Positions 31,438 to 42,400 of a stretch of DNA of 64,000 bases are shown here, piece by piece. Both the position numbers and the translations under genes were made by a program. The notes under the pieces are model-generated. The model saw only the letters and a list, made by a program, of their open reading frames with translations. It ran no database searches and was not told the origin of the DNA. The DNA comes from Alectoria sarmentosa (taxonomy: Eukaryota; Ascomycota; Lecanoromycetes; Lecanorales; Parmeliaceae), in contig WOGZ01000184.1 of assembly GCA_009733775.1 (NCBI GenBank), positions 1 to 64,000 of the forward strand, read 5' to 3'. How positions within the stretch are numbered: position 1 is the first letter of the stretch; each line of letters starts with the position of its first letter.

Positions 31438-32403
31438 CTATGCAATGGCTTTCAGAAACGGCAAAAGGTACAAGACCACGACCCAGGCATTCCAAATCTT
31501 GAAGGAAGTCTTGTCCGCGGATACGTCTCTGTAGCGAAAGAGTCTGAAGATGACAACGGCTCCCAAAATCACTGGCAAAATAAAGCCTTGAGCACTTAGG
31601 CGCCAGAAAGCCGGGCACAGCAATGACCATACTGCAACTGGCAACTCTACGGACAATCTCGCACTCCCATCACCCAGAACGAGGGGCACCGTCCGTCTTC
31701 CGCGCGCTCTGTCGCCTTTCTGGTCATACAGATCTTGGAATTGGATGGTGGTAGCGATGACCATCCCCAGCAACATAAACCAGACATAGGCCCCCTTTTG
31801 CATTGTTGTGCCAGAATGTATGCATGCCACTTTTGCGGCACCTGCAGCAAAGGTCATGTAACCCGTCGCGTTCAAGAGATTCCTTGTCAGATAGCTGCCA
31901 TTGGCCGCTCCTAGTTCGTTGTAGATCCAACCTTGCACGATGAGCGCAAGACACTCCGGTAGCGCCCCGAGGTAGGCGCTTCCGAGCATGGCCGCAATAT
32001 AGCTTGCCAGCATGAGACGTTTGGTCTCTTCGATAGACAATCGTCCGGCTGGTATTGGCCGCCAGGGTTTGTTGTTCTTGTCCTCCTCGACATCGTCTTC
32101 GCGGTGTTCGTTATTCATGTCGAGGGGGAGCAGATTGAGCCAGGTCCACATCATGATCGGTGGTATGCAACGAAAGATTGTGAGCCATCCTGGCCGAGAA
32201 GATCTCGTCAGAACTGGTCCGGAGAGGAGTGTGATGATTCCAAAGGCTGTCTTTGGGACGAGAATGGTCTTGAGATCGCTGAAAGTGAACAGCCATAGGC
32301 TGTATGCATGATACAACAGCGTGCGGCGCGTTTTCGTAGCGTGTGGTGGCAATCCTGAAGGCTGTTCTGTGACAGATAGACGGGAGGCTAGCACCGCCGT
32401 CAT
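31438..32403 (-). CDS. UbiA-superfamily membrane prenyltransferase / terpene cyclase
   Basis: Predicted 321-residue polytopic membrane enzyme, single exon. UbiA-fold enzymes ionise a prenyl diphosphate with Mg2+ bound by two Asp-rich motifs. Both are visible: LDMNNEHREDDVEEDKNNKP at about residues 93-112, followed by RPIPAGRLS, and FQDLYDQKGDRARGRRTVPL at about residues 220-240. Several hydrophobic helices surround them, including LLGMVIATTI and PVILGAVVIFRLF. The family includes aromatic prenyltransferases and, in fungi, membrane-bound sesquiterpene cyclases such as the bergamotene synthase Fma-TC of the fumagillin pathway. No partner aromatic-substrate synthase (PKS, NRPS, DMATS) is in the window, which favours a cyclase, but sequence alone does not decide. 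The neighbours, a methyltransferase and a P450, fit a tailoring role. Confidence 0.8.
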   Translation of the reverse strand: MTAVLASRLSVTEQPSGLPPHATKTRRTLLYHAYSLWLFTFSDLKTILVPKTAFGIITLLSGPVLTRSSRPGWLTIFRCIPPIMMWTWLNLLPLDMNNEHREDDVEEDKNNKPWRPIPAGRLSIEETKRLMLASYIAAMLGSAYLGALPECLALIVQGWIYNELGAANGSYLTRNLLNATGYMTFAAGAAKVACIHSGTTMQKGAYVWFMLLGMVIATTIQFQDLYDQKGDRARGRRTVPLVLGDGSARLSVELPVAVWSLLCPAFWRLSAQGFILPVILGAVVIFRLFRYRDVSADKTSFKIWNAWVVVLYLLPFLKAIA

Positions 32404-34007
32404 CTTTTGGCTTTCCCTGGTCGGTTGTGAACGTGGTTGCCAAGATCATGAAGTTCAAGTGTGGGTTGCTAGGAAGAAAAGCACAATTTGAGCGGTATGA
32501 GGCTTGAATACGACATCTACTGATCATAGAGATTAAAGACTCAGCCAGGATGCCAGAATTCATCTCTGGGCGCCCCATTTCTAGCACAGGCAGAAACGTT
32601 CGCTGGGTAGCAAATTGACGACGTGCATCACTTAGCACATTCTCATCAAATCTTCCGCGGATAGTCGGTAGCCATGTCAATGTCAAATGCGTAGATGAAC
32701 CGAAGCTGAGATACCAAGTTGCGTCACCGAAATCCTACATCATGGGTGTGAGGCATTTCGTATCTTGCAGGAAGAAATTGCTGCATCAAGAAGGATCCGA
32801 CTGTCTAATTCAGCTGTAAGCAATGAGGGAGGGGCAATTTCGTTGATACCTTCGACTATTCCGTTACGTTACATATTGCAGGCCCTTTTTTCAACTTTCG
32901 GAAGAATGGGGTCCCCAAAGGAACACCGGCTCCCATGACAATCTCCGCAGATGGGCGTTACTACGTACTGGGTGCATTCAAAGCATCGATTTTCATGCCG
33001 GAGTATGTGAAACACGGTGGATCTCGGCAGAGTCCGGTTACTCATCCGGCTGTAGATTGGCCTATCGGTATTGATGCTGTCGATTCCAACTGTTTACGCG
33101 AGGTGGGCCATAGGATTGAGTAAGCATTACGGAGGTCGACACCAAAAGTCCTGCACCCGCACTAGTAGCAGCCCTAGTTCTTGGCGGGTGCAGACTACGG
33201 ACTGACCCCCCCCCCACATGAATATAACAGGCTCGAAGCATACGCAAGAAGGCAGGGAGACTTATGCAGGTTACGCCTTATTTACGAGCGAACGCGGTCG
33301 AAATCAAAACGATGTGATGCGATTTGTTCGACTGAAGGAAATAAATCAACACTGATGAGTTGGTTTATTTTCTCTCATCCAAGACTAACGCGTACGGTTC
33401 TTCTCATCCGTCGAATGATGCCTTATCTCGTCCGTGACCCGCATACGCATGATTTTATGGTGTGACACTGTTGATTAGCATACTCCACAGCTGCGGCGGA
33501 GTTTTTCTATGACAATAGCTGGACAGCTTTTGGAACACGCTAATGTTTGCCCACGGATATTTCAGGAGATGTCGAGCTATGCATTGATCGAAATGGGTTT
33601 AGATGACAGATGACTGCATAGCATACCCAGAATCGCCCTCTCTTCAGCATTATGTAACTTACCGTAATCTAAATACGAACGGAAGCTTGTTTTTTTGGAT
33701 GTATGCATCGATACATGATATACTACGTAGGACGTCTGATCCCTTTGTAACCCTCACACTTGCAAGGCTGCGGAAGGAATCGTATGGGTGCCTGAAGCAA
33801 CACTCTCGGATAACGAAGTCTCATCCTATCCTCTAGAAAAGAGACTCGTCTACAATATCAGCAGCAGGCAATCAATCTACCCTCTTTTTGTCTACATTTC
33901 TACACTAAGGCCCATCCTGATCTTCTGGAGAAGTTGATGATCCTAGCCAAGCAAAGAATTCCTAACACCCTTGTTTTGATCCAAGATATCCAGCTTCGCC
34001 AACTGAC
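32404..34007. other. Shared upstream region of the UbiA-type and P450 genes
   Basis: About 1.6 kb between the divergently transcribed UbiA-type and P450 genes, so it should contain both promoters. A 62-codon plus frame at 32935-33123 (MTISADGRYYVLGAFKASIF and onward) reads like protein but has no recognised relative and no clear upstream exon; it may be a gene remnant. Nothing else is supported. Confidence 0.5.
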
Positions 34008-36010
34008 ATGAATTTCAAGGCGGAGCTGCTCGTAGCTGGTGCTTCAGGTGTCTTATGCCACACCTTGGTCTTTATCCATGGAGAGTGGCATATGCATGCC
34101 ACGAGCCTGCTGAAGCTCTCTGCGACTTCATTTGCTGCCGTTGCTGCTTTCGAGGCTGCACACCAAGGTCTCTCGTTGGCGTCTGCCCTCGCGGCTAGCG
34201 GACAAATATGCAGCGCGTACCTTTCATGCCTCTTTGCCAGCATGGTCATCTACCGGACAGTATTCCATCGACTGCGTCACTTTCCAGGCCCTGCCCTGGC
34301 AAAGGTGTCTAAGCTTTGGCACGTTGCACGCTGTCTTGATTCTAAGAATCATCTCTTGTTGGAGAGGCTTCATCGCGAATATGGGGACTTTGTCCGCACA
34401 GGTGCGCGGCCTCCCAAGCATTTTAGATCGACTATTTAAAAAAAGCTAAGATAAATTGCTCAGGGCCCAATGAGCTCACGATATTTGCCCCGAATGTTCT
34501 ACCCACTATTCTTGAAGGACCAAGCAACCCATTTAGCAAGCCCGCTTGGTATGATAGTCTGCAACCATACATTGGGTTGACGAACCATCGGAACCGAAAG
34601 GTACACGAACGTCATCGCCGAGTGTGGGATCATGGCTTTACCACCCAAGGTCTGCATCATCTACACTGTTCTCGATTGGCGCTGACGTTCACGTCTAGCT
34701 CTGCAGTCATATCAGGCTCAGATCAAGGTTTCTGCTCGCCAACTTGAAAGAGTTATTGCAGACAATGGACCAAAGCCTATTCTTGCCAATGAGTGCTTCT
34801 GCTGGTTTAGTTTCGATGTCATGGGCCAATTTGCTTTCTCTAAGTCTTTCAACAACCTTAGGGACAGAAAGCTGCACGATGCGATCCGAATGATTCACTC
34901 TGGCATGAGTCTCACAGGGCCCTTCACTCCGGTGCCATGGCTGATTCGAATCGGATTTGAGAATCCTATAGCTGGCATGGCGCGAGATCTTCATAGATTG
35001 TTGAAGTGGTGCTCTGAGCAGATGGATGAAAGGATAGAAGTATACACACCCCGGATAAAGCTTCTGTAATAACACTAACAGTATCGCGTCAGCGCAATGT
35101 AGATAACTTGGATGTATGACCAGCCATAAGCTCGACGGGTCAAATAGGATCTGATAAACACACAGATCTCACACTATCTTATCCAAGGTTCGGCCAAACG
35201 GGGAACATTACATGAGGACCGAACCACTCTGTATGGCGATGCGATTGGCATGATAGTCGCCGGCAGGTACACTTGTCTTGACCTTCGCTTTTAAGGCCCT
35301 CGAAGCTAACCTCGGTACAATACAGTGACACCGCAGCTTCGACCTTAGTCTCCTTGTTCTACCGCCTAGTTCAACATCCAGAGCACATGCGGAAGCTCCA
35401 AGAGGAACTCGACTCTGCCGGCGATGTAGAGGACTTCACAGTTCTACAGAAATTGCCTCATCTAAATGGCATTGTCAACGAAATCCTCCGCCTTTATCCT
35501 GCGGTACCTACGGGCGGCTTGAGAGAAACACAGCCTGGAGGCGCCAATATCTGTGGTCGTTTCGTCCCTGGCAATACCATTATTTGCGCTCCCAGATATA
35601 CACTCAGTAGACGTAAGTGCATCCGAAAATGTATTGATCATCAAGTATAGCGAATCGCTGATACATACTTAGTTGACTCCTGCTTCGAGCGCCCTACCGA
35701 GTTCGTTCCCGAACGCTGGTATAGCAGGACGGAGATGGTGAGGAATAAGAACGCTTTTGCCCCCTTCTCGCTTGGTAAGCTGCACAAGCATACTATGCCC
35801 CCGCCTCTACTAATAGTTACAGGTCGCTATAATTGTATTGGTAAAAATCTGGCGCTTGCGGAACTGAGGTTCGTGACTGCTTTGCTGGTAATAAAGTACG
35901 ACGTTAGCTTTGCGGAGGGAGAGGACGGGAAGTTTGTGGAGGGTGATTTGATGGATCAGTTTACGGCGACTCCTGGGAGGCTGAGGCTGGTTTTTAGGGA
36001 GCGGAAATGA
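34008..36010 (+). CDS. Cytochrome P450 monooxygenase, seven exons, cluster gene
   Basis: Predicted 532-residue microsomal P450. Exons 34008-34401, 34464-34649, 34699-35039, 35166-35266, 35326-35612, 35673-35774 and 35823-36010 keep phase throughout. The N terminus has membrane segments and the FIHGEWH pattern seen in many secondary-metabolism P450s, followed by the proline hinge HFPGPALAKVSKLW. The oxygen-binding I-helix AGSDTAAST (residues 339-347) is restored exactly at an exon junction. The K-helix EILR is at 393-396, then PERW. The heme loop FSLGRYNCIGKNLA, with the axial cysteine at 475, is restored at the last junction. All catalytic motifs are intact, so the gene should be functional. 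It is divergent from the UbiA-type gene and likely oxidises its product; the substrate is inference. The stop is 43 bases before the repeat at 36053 and close to AT-rich DNA. Confidence 0.88.
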
Positions 36011-36052
36011 CAGGGGCTGCCTTTCTCCCTTTCAGTTACGCTCCCCGGAATA

Positions 36053-36107
36053 AGTCTTAGGGTCCGCATGCCTCAAAAATAGGGTTAGGGCTGTTACTAG
36101 CGCTGTC
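36053..36107 (+). repeat. Interspersed repeat, inverted partner of 26402-26455
   Basis: Carries AATAGGGTTAGGGCTG then TTACTAGCGCTGTC at 36078-36107, matching the reverse complement of 26402-26431 with one difference in 30 bases. It begins 43 bases after the P450 stop codon. Confidence 0.65.
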
Positions 36108-36559
36108 AGCGTACTCAAGGTCTGTTTCCATCGGGTCGACATTAATTCCGGCCCCGCAAGATTGATGATTGGAAAGCTTGCTTTCTTCATGGTCAAAAGT
36201 TATGCAGGAAAAAGTACGATATGGTTATATTTAAGGTTGATCAATCAGACCTTCAGGATTCACGATTTTCAAGCTAAAATTCACCTTATTTTTCATTTTC
36301 GATCTAAAAGCGGATACGTCCTAAACAAGTCATTGCATAAGATTGAACCTCGAACATTAACTCCTTACATTCTATTCTTTCTTATTCCTTTCGTAACACA
36401 TAAAATATGATAATAAAATAAATAAATAAAGTTATAGATTCAAATACGCGCTTTCGAATGATGTTATTTTCATGAATTTTGATCTAATGAATTAAAACGT
36501 TCATCATAAATGAGATCTTTTTTAAACCTTTCGAAATGCTTTGAGCCTGACAGACTCTT

Positions 36560-36845
36560 GAACCCCTTTATCCTTCGGAGCTTTTTGAGGGCTCTTCAAG
36601 GGCTTTTGTCGAAAAGGCTGTCGAAGCAAACTCGAAGTCCCATATATTATATCATATATCATGATTTCGAGCTTGCTTCGACAGCCCCTCCGACAGAAGC
36701 TTTCGGAGAGCCCTCGAAGAGCCCTTGGAGGAAAAGGGGGGTTCCGGGGGTCTCCCCCGAGCGTAAAAAGAACAAGTATTATTGTAATGTAGAGATCTTC
36801 CAAGCTTTCCACCATTGGGAAGCCCGCGCCCCCAGCACATATTAT
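36560..36845 (+). mobile_element. Fold-back (hairpin) repeat, copy A
   Basis: A 286-base element with a large internal inverted repeat. The left arm (about 36589-36645, with GAGGGCTCTTCAAGGGC and GGCTGTCGAAGCAAACTCGAA) pairs with the right arm (about 36664-36732, with TTCGAGCTTGCTTCGACAGCC and AGAGCCCTCGAAGAGCCC). An AT spacer of about 20 bases separates them. A conserved single-copy tail follows, with GGTCTCCCCCGAGCGTAAAA and GTAGAGATCTTCCAAGCTTT and ending GGGAAGCCCGCGCCC. A second copy lies inverted at 55523-55786. No coding capacity; probably a non-autonomous element. Confidence 0.75.
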
Positions 36846-36886
36846 ACGCCGGAACCACCAAGATGTGCAACTTTCAATGATTAAAC

Positions 36887-37404
36887 CCCAGTCACAAAGT
36901 GTGTGTGTGTGTGTAATTCCTACGTCGGAGGGGCGCCCCCATAGCCTTATAGGCTATGGTGGGACCGTTTTTCCCCACTCGGCCTCTTCGGCCATGTCCC
37001 GTTAAGTACATATGTGTTACTAGAGCGCCCCCAAGCATGAACAAAACAAAATAAATGATCAATAGATCGAATAAACATAGTCCAGCCCTTATGATCCTGC
37101 CAGATCGTTCTCACAGCTCCCCGCTCCCCTATCAATTGCAACTTGATAGGTTAGCTACCCTCCATACAGTCGCTCAGGGGAGACATCGCCTCGTGCTTTG
37201 TTCCCCAGAGTGATTACCAGTTCGGCCCTGCTTCTGGGCCTGAGTCCGCCCCAAACAGGTGTTTGCTTCGGTGACGATTCGTGGGATTGTGTGGATGCTG
37301 ATCCGCCGAATGGTCGTCCCACCATAATGTCTTTCCGGTGTTGATGGCCGTCATGGTGATGTTCATCATGCCCCTGACCCTCATGTCCGACCCAGTCACA
37401 AAGT
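36887..37404. mobile_element. Segment bounded by 14-base direct repeats, possible solo LTR
   Basis: CCCAGTCACAAAGT occurs at 36887-36900 and again at 37391-37404. The DNA between can be read as starting with TG (a TGTGTGTG run) and ending with CA before a second CAAAG, which would fit an LTR with a five-base CAAAG target duplication. It includes the palindrome AGCCTTATAGGCT near 36942-36954. Because the direct repeat is longer than a usual target duplication, a tandem duplication is an alternative. Confidence 0.4.
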
Positions 37405-37543
37405 AGAGTAAATTACTTTGAACTTGAGCAATAGCTTCTCCAATCTCAAAATAGAAAAACTGAATTTTAAGAGGATTTTTGTGTGAGCCATTATGGGAAG
37501 AACAAAGGTTGCAGATTTGGCGTGGCCGGAATAATAAATGTCA

Positions 37544-37947
37544 ATGACCCTCGGGTCCTGCGCCCCCCCCTCCTCTGATTCAAATTCTCAACTTCACAAC
37601 CATAGGTCAGATTGTAATCATTGCAGCTACAATAAAGTCACAAGAACATGTAGTAAAAGCCTTACACAAAAAAAATCTCGGTTTGAACAGTCTACTGAAC
37701 AGATTCCAAAAGTTAAGAAAAAAAATATATATTCTCGAGAGCCCCACTCAAAATTCTCATACATTCATAACTATATAAATTGGTGATTTTCTTATGGATT
37801 AATTTTGATGCTAACAGCGTTTTGACAGTGTTGACATCGCAACGATGAGGAGCTTATTTAATACAGAGATACCTTTACAATCTGATTTACAGTTCCGAGG
37901 TTGACATTTTTAATCAGAGGAGGGGGGCGCGCAGGACCCGATGTCAT
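37544..37947. mobile_element. MITE-like element with long terminal inverted repeats
   Basis: The left end (37544-37620, starting ATGACCCTCGGGTCCTGCGC, then CCCCCCCCTCCTCTGATT) and the right end (37871-37947, ending GCGCAGGACCCGATGTCAT) are imperfect inverted repeats of about 75 bases. The total is about 404 bases with an AT-rich, non-coding centre. A target duplication is not obvious. It resembles a DNA-transposon-derived miniature element; the family is not recognised. Confidence 0.65.
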
Positions 37948-38464
37948 GGGTGGAAACGGATTTTGAGCACGCTAACGTGCAAGACTACTGGCTCTGAAAA
38001 AGAGCTCTAAGCAGCATATCTTGCAGCGTGCAGGGAAAAATGAGCGCTCTGTTCACAAGCCAGGCCTCGCCAGCAGCGCAGTTATCGAATGGGGGCGCCC
38101 TAGTCTCCTGCGGACCATGCAATCTTCGCTGTAAAAAGCTGGACGTGCTTGGCGCTCGAGGCCAAGCTCAACGGGCAATCTTCTTGCTGCTCTACTCCAA
38201 TACTCAAGACGACCTGTCAGGTGCCTGCTCCATCGCCCCCCTTTGCGCATACACATCTCCGATCACAATGCCCGCTTCTCGCTTTCGAAGACTGGAATCG
38301 CGCCCCGCTTATCGCATCCCTAGAATGCACATGCGAACGTTGGAGAACCTTTCACATGCCGCCATTAGCCGTCCAACCCAGTTAAAGAGCTAGTCATCTC
38401 CCAACCTCCAGAGCGACAAACGTGAGTCTCCTCTCTCTCTCTCTCGAAGAACCAGAAAAACAAA

Positions 38465-38866
38465 ATGCATCCCCTACCACCACCACCACCACCACCCTCC
38501 CCCCGCCGCCGCTTCAAACTCCACCTCCACCTCTCCCTCTCTCTCATCCTCCTCTCCCTCTTCTCCCTCTTCCTCTACATAACCCTCCGCATGTCCCCCA
38601 CCCAAACCCACCCTGGCACCTTCCCCCTCTCCTCCAAATTCCACCTGCACCGGGCGGCCCACCATCACGACACCCCTGCCAATTCGACGACAAACGACCT
38701 CGTCGTCGACGATCTCTACCAATACGCGCTCGCGAGTCCGCGGTTTCGAAACGACAAGGACGCGAGAAAGTTGCGGCGGTATTTGCGGTCTCGTCCGTCG
38801 GTGATGGACCAGGGGAAGGGGAGGCGGCGGTTCGGGAGGCTTTGGGGCAGGAAGGAGAAGGATTGA
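38465..38866 (+). CDS. Small single-pass membrane protein, unidentified
   Basis: Predicted 133-residue protein, single exon. It has an N-terminal poly-proline stretch (MHPLPPPPPPPSPRRR) with basic residues, then one hydrophobic segment (LHLSLSLILLSLFSLFLYIT), then a polar, basic domain with the helix DDLYQYALASPRFR and KDARKLRRYLRSRP. The basic-cytoplasmic rule would put the N terminus inside. I do not recognise a family. CT-rich DNA inflates hydrophobic and proline codons, and long frames exist on the opposite strand, so the call rests mainly on the well-formed C-terminal region. Confidence 0.4.
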   Translation: MHPLPPPPPPPSPRRRFKLHLHLSLSLILLSLFSLFLYITLRMSPTQTHPGTFPLSSKFHLHRAAHHHDTPANSTTNDLVVDDLYQYALASPRFRNDKDARKLRRYLRSRPSVMDQGKGRRRFGRLWGRKEKD

Positions 38867-39482
38867 AGTATGCCGGCCGAGCGAGCGAGCGCAAATTGGG
38901 TAGAACTCCCCGGACCAAATTGTAAGGAATCGAAACTCGAAATCCCAACCCACCCCAACTTCCTCGATCCGAATCCTCAGCCTCCACGCCTCCCTGTCGC
39001 CACACGAACCTCCAAAAAGACGCCGATTTGACCTCTTGGAAACCCAGCTCCCAAAAGTAACCCCATTTAAACTCGTATTCTTCCCACTCAGAAAGCGCTC
39101 GGATGTCCATTTCTCCGCTGTCATGTGCTATCATTTTTCCCAAAGGGATTGATTGCTTTGGTGGTTGACAGGTCTGATGAGAGCATTATTAAAAATAACT
39201 GAATGGTTTGGGACGTATGGTGAGGGGATGTATGCGACGGGTACGAGGAGCGGGGGGGAGGGGGAGGCAGCATGGTATGGTACGGTGTTAGTAGCAGATA
39301 GATGGGTAAGAGATTGGAGATCGTTAGCCAACAATTGGTCAAGTAGAGAAAGAGGCGAAAAAGATGTGTTCGACAATTCCGCGTTTCCAACTGGGATATA
39401 TCTATTGCATGTGGGGAATGTGACCAATACAAATTAATAGTACCTTCGTCAGGTCAGATCTGGCCAAAGCTGCGGATAGTGA
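38867..39482. other. Intergenic region before the 3' end of rxt3
   Basis: About 0.6 kb; short frames only. Nothing recognised. Confidence 0.6.
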
Positions 39483-42400
39483 TCACGCTGCTACCATTCC
39501 AACCTTGCTCGCGCCCAACAATCTGCCCAATCCGAGACGGAGAGGCGGCCCGGTACCCTTTCCAGTGGTCATCTTCAACCGCTTCCTCCTCGCTTCACCG
39601 CTCCTCTCTTCTCCCTGGGAAGATTTCTCGTCCACCCAGGCGATCTTTTCAATACGATAACTCAGGCCATCGTGATCGTTGCCCCATGGTCGAGACCTGA
39701 TGCCATGGCTTATGCGTGAGGAATAACTTTCCAGGGTCGGTAGGATGAGTATCGTCAGATGGAGATCTTTTCCGGCATTTGGAAGCATTGGTGAGGAGGG
39801 CAGAGTTGTATACTCAGTCTGCCTCGTATCTATTGTGTCATTGACCGTACTCAATTCGAGCAGGGCAACATCGATAGAGTCGCCCCAGTCGCCCCGTATC
39901 CAGCCGGCGTGGATTGCAGCTGCCAAAGGATCGGTATCATCAGAATATACGTCGGTACCCCAAACAGCGCGGCGCAAGCAGACCTGCTCGCGTTCCTCTT
40001 TGGAGAGGTAGAATCGAGGAATGCGGATTGTCATAGTGCAATTTTCTTTGCCGTCGCAGCGCGGAATGGTAAAAGGGGAGGATGTGTATGTAAGTTTAGA
40101 ATCGAAGGACACCATTGAAGTCGGGGGTTCAATAGTTGGAGAGTAGAGGATCGAGCCAAGGTGTTGTCTCGGGAGGTTTCGGATCTTGTCGAATACTTTA
40201 TCATTGTTTATGATAGTGGATGGCATGCGAGGAGTAGCCTTGTGCTGTGTTGCGGGCACTTTCGAGTGGTTGTAGTAATGGATGGTACCATCAGGATGAT
40301 GATGGTGGTGATGGTGATGGTGATGAGAATTGGGGGTTGCTGTGTTGCCGGTCATGCGTATTGGGGTTCCATTTAGTCCTTCTTGGCGATGGTGATGATG
40401 ACTGAAAAAATTAGCTGGTCCCCATGAGCTCATAATAGAGAGAACTCACTGATGGCTGTGTTCATGATCATGGTGATGGTGGTGGTGAGCATTCTTCCTC
40501 TTGATGCCGCGTGTTCCAGTAGGACCATTTGTGCCTCGCCCATCGATGACTTCGGTCTCCTTTGAGTCGTCTTCTTTCACTTTCTTACTAGCTCTCTTGC
40601 CTATCTTCGAGCCATTACGAGCTCTCGCAAATTCAACCAGCTCACCGCGGCCATTGAAAGGTGGCCTTCGCTCAGGTTCTGTACTCGGTTTGGGGCTCGG
40701 CGGCGGAAATGGAGTCGTGGTGCCGCTGTTCATTCCTGTGCTACTGACACCAGTTCCCAGGCCAGCAAACATCCTTGAGAATTCATTCTTTATGGTTGGA
40801 TCGGTGGATGGTCCACGTTTCTGAACCTGTGCGCCTTGAACGGCTTGAGGCATTGGCGAGGTACGGCCTATACGCTTGTTCTCGATCATAGAAAGCATAC
40901 TCCTATGATTTTGCCCAGCGTCTTCTCCAACCCTTGTTTGGCGGCCAGCTACATCAACGCTAGCAGCACCATCTGGAGCTGACGTGGCGAGCATGACATT
41001 ATGTGGATACGTTTGCGATTGTCGCTCATCAATGTTGTCCAGAAATCGAGGTCGCGAGGCCGACGGAGAGTAAGTCGTGGTTTGCTGGTTCAATCTTTGG
41101 CGCTCTTCACGCAGACGCCGAAGAGAATCCTCTGAATATGGCCCTTTGGGGGTGCTTGATTTAGTCTGTGCATCATTGACGAGGCGATTGGCATAGGATT
41201 CTAGCTCTGGCTGAGGAGCGCTGGCGCTTGGCTCGGAGAAGACGGAGGATTGAGTCAAGAAAGGATAGTTGAGTCCGCTGAGGCGCTCGTCCCTAGAATT
41301 ACTGGGGGCAGCAGATTGAGCTTCTTGTTCCAAGCGCCGTTGTCGCTCGAGCTGCTCTTGGCGACTGAGGTAATCGAAGGACGACACCCGATCACGATTA
41401 GTCTGTCGCAATGCCTCATCTGTTGCCTTGTTATCTTCTTCCTGCTTCGCCAATGCTTGTCGGCGTGCTTCTAACTCTGCCACTGCTCTGTCACCTTCGG
41501 GAGGCAAGATGCTGTAGCCGTTGGGCTGACTGTTTGGCCTGTTTTGAACTCGCCCCACGTTCGAATTTCGGTTTTGTTGTCTCCACTCTTGCATGATACC
41601 GGTGTCGGAAGTAGGGGAGTATTTCGAGATCGCTGCAGCAGACAATGGCACATGTCTAGCACCATCTGGTGAACCCGCTTTAACGGTGGAGTAAGATCGC
41701 TGGGGGGTTCCTCCCGAATAGGCGCGAAACGCGCGATTCACAGGAGCTTGAGAGATGTGCTGTTTGTCTGGGGAGACTCGATGCAGAAACCCGTTGCCGT
41801 TGCTTGATCTTGTCGGCGATGGAGCAGGCGCAGCTTGTTGGGCGGAAGAGGAGTACGACGACGGGGGAGAAGTGCCGTTCATGCGCGTAGCCGCCGGGGT
41901 CTCTCGAGTTGACCGTCCAGGATCAGTACCAAGCATGGATGAAATGGACATGCTACTGCCCGGACGACTTGTAGTGGATATGGCCGGTAGTTCTCGGACC
42001 CCTGAGAAAGGAGGAGGCGGGGGGGGATTTCTCGGCATGGAAGCCTGCGCATTGTATTGTGGTGAAGGTGGTAGCATGGGACGTCCACTGAACGGTGGAG
42101 GGGGAGGGGGAGGTGGAGGATTGTCGTGAGCTACTAAAAGTGACATCGGATCAGCAGACGAGCGACATAATTTCAGAAGACCGTTGAGAAAGGAGCCCCA
42201 GAGCGCGAAACTTCAGGGGACAAGTTATGCGCCACGATATGCACTTACCCCCATACATTCTGGGCGAGCTACTCCGGTGTTCTGGCTGACGAGCAGCGTC
42301 CCTGCGAGTGGAGGGGTCTTGTATAGCAGGAGCGAAGGATGCTGAAGGCGGAGGAGGGGGCAAACTCGATCCTGGTAATCTGGCGTTAGCAAAAATGTCC

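Larger units (their letters stand above)
36011..38464. other. Gene-poor interval with several mobile or repeat elements
   Basis: About 2.45 kb. After a repeat at 36053-36107 comes moderately AT-rich DNA (36150-36520), the hairpin repeat (36560-36845), a segment bounded by direct repeats (36887-37404) and an inverted-repeat element (37544-37947). A 121-codon plus frame at 38028-38393 has no recognised motif and is not called. Confidence 0.6.

Noticed and set aside
38474..39143. Two long minus frames of 216 and 199 codons
   Set aside because: One ends in poly-Trp and poly-Glu from CCA/CTC repeats; both overlap the better plus-strand candidate.
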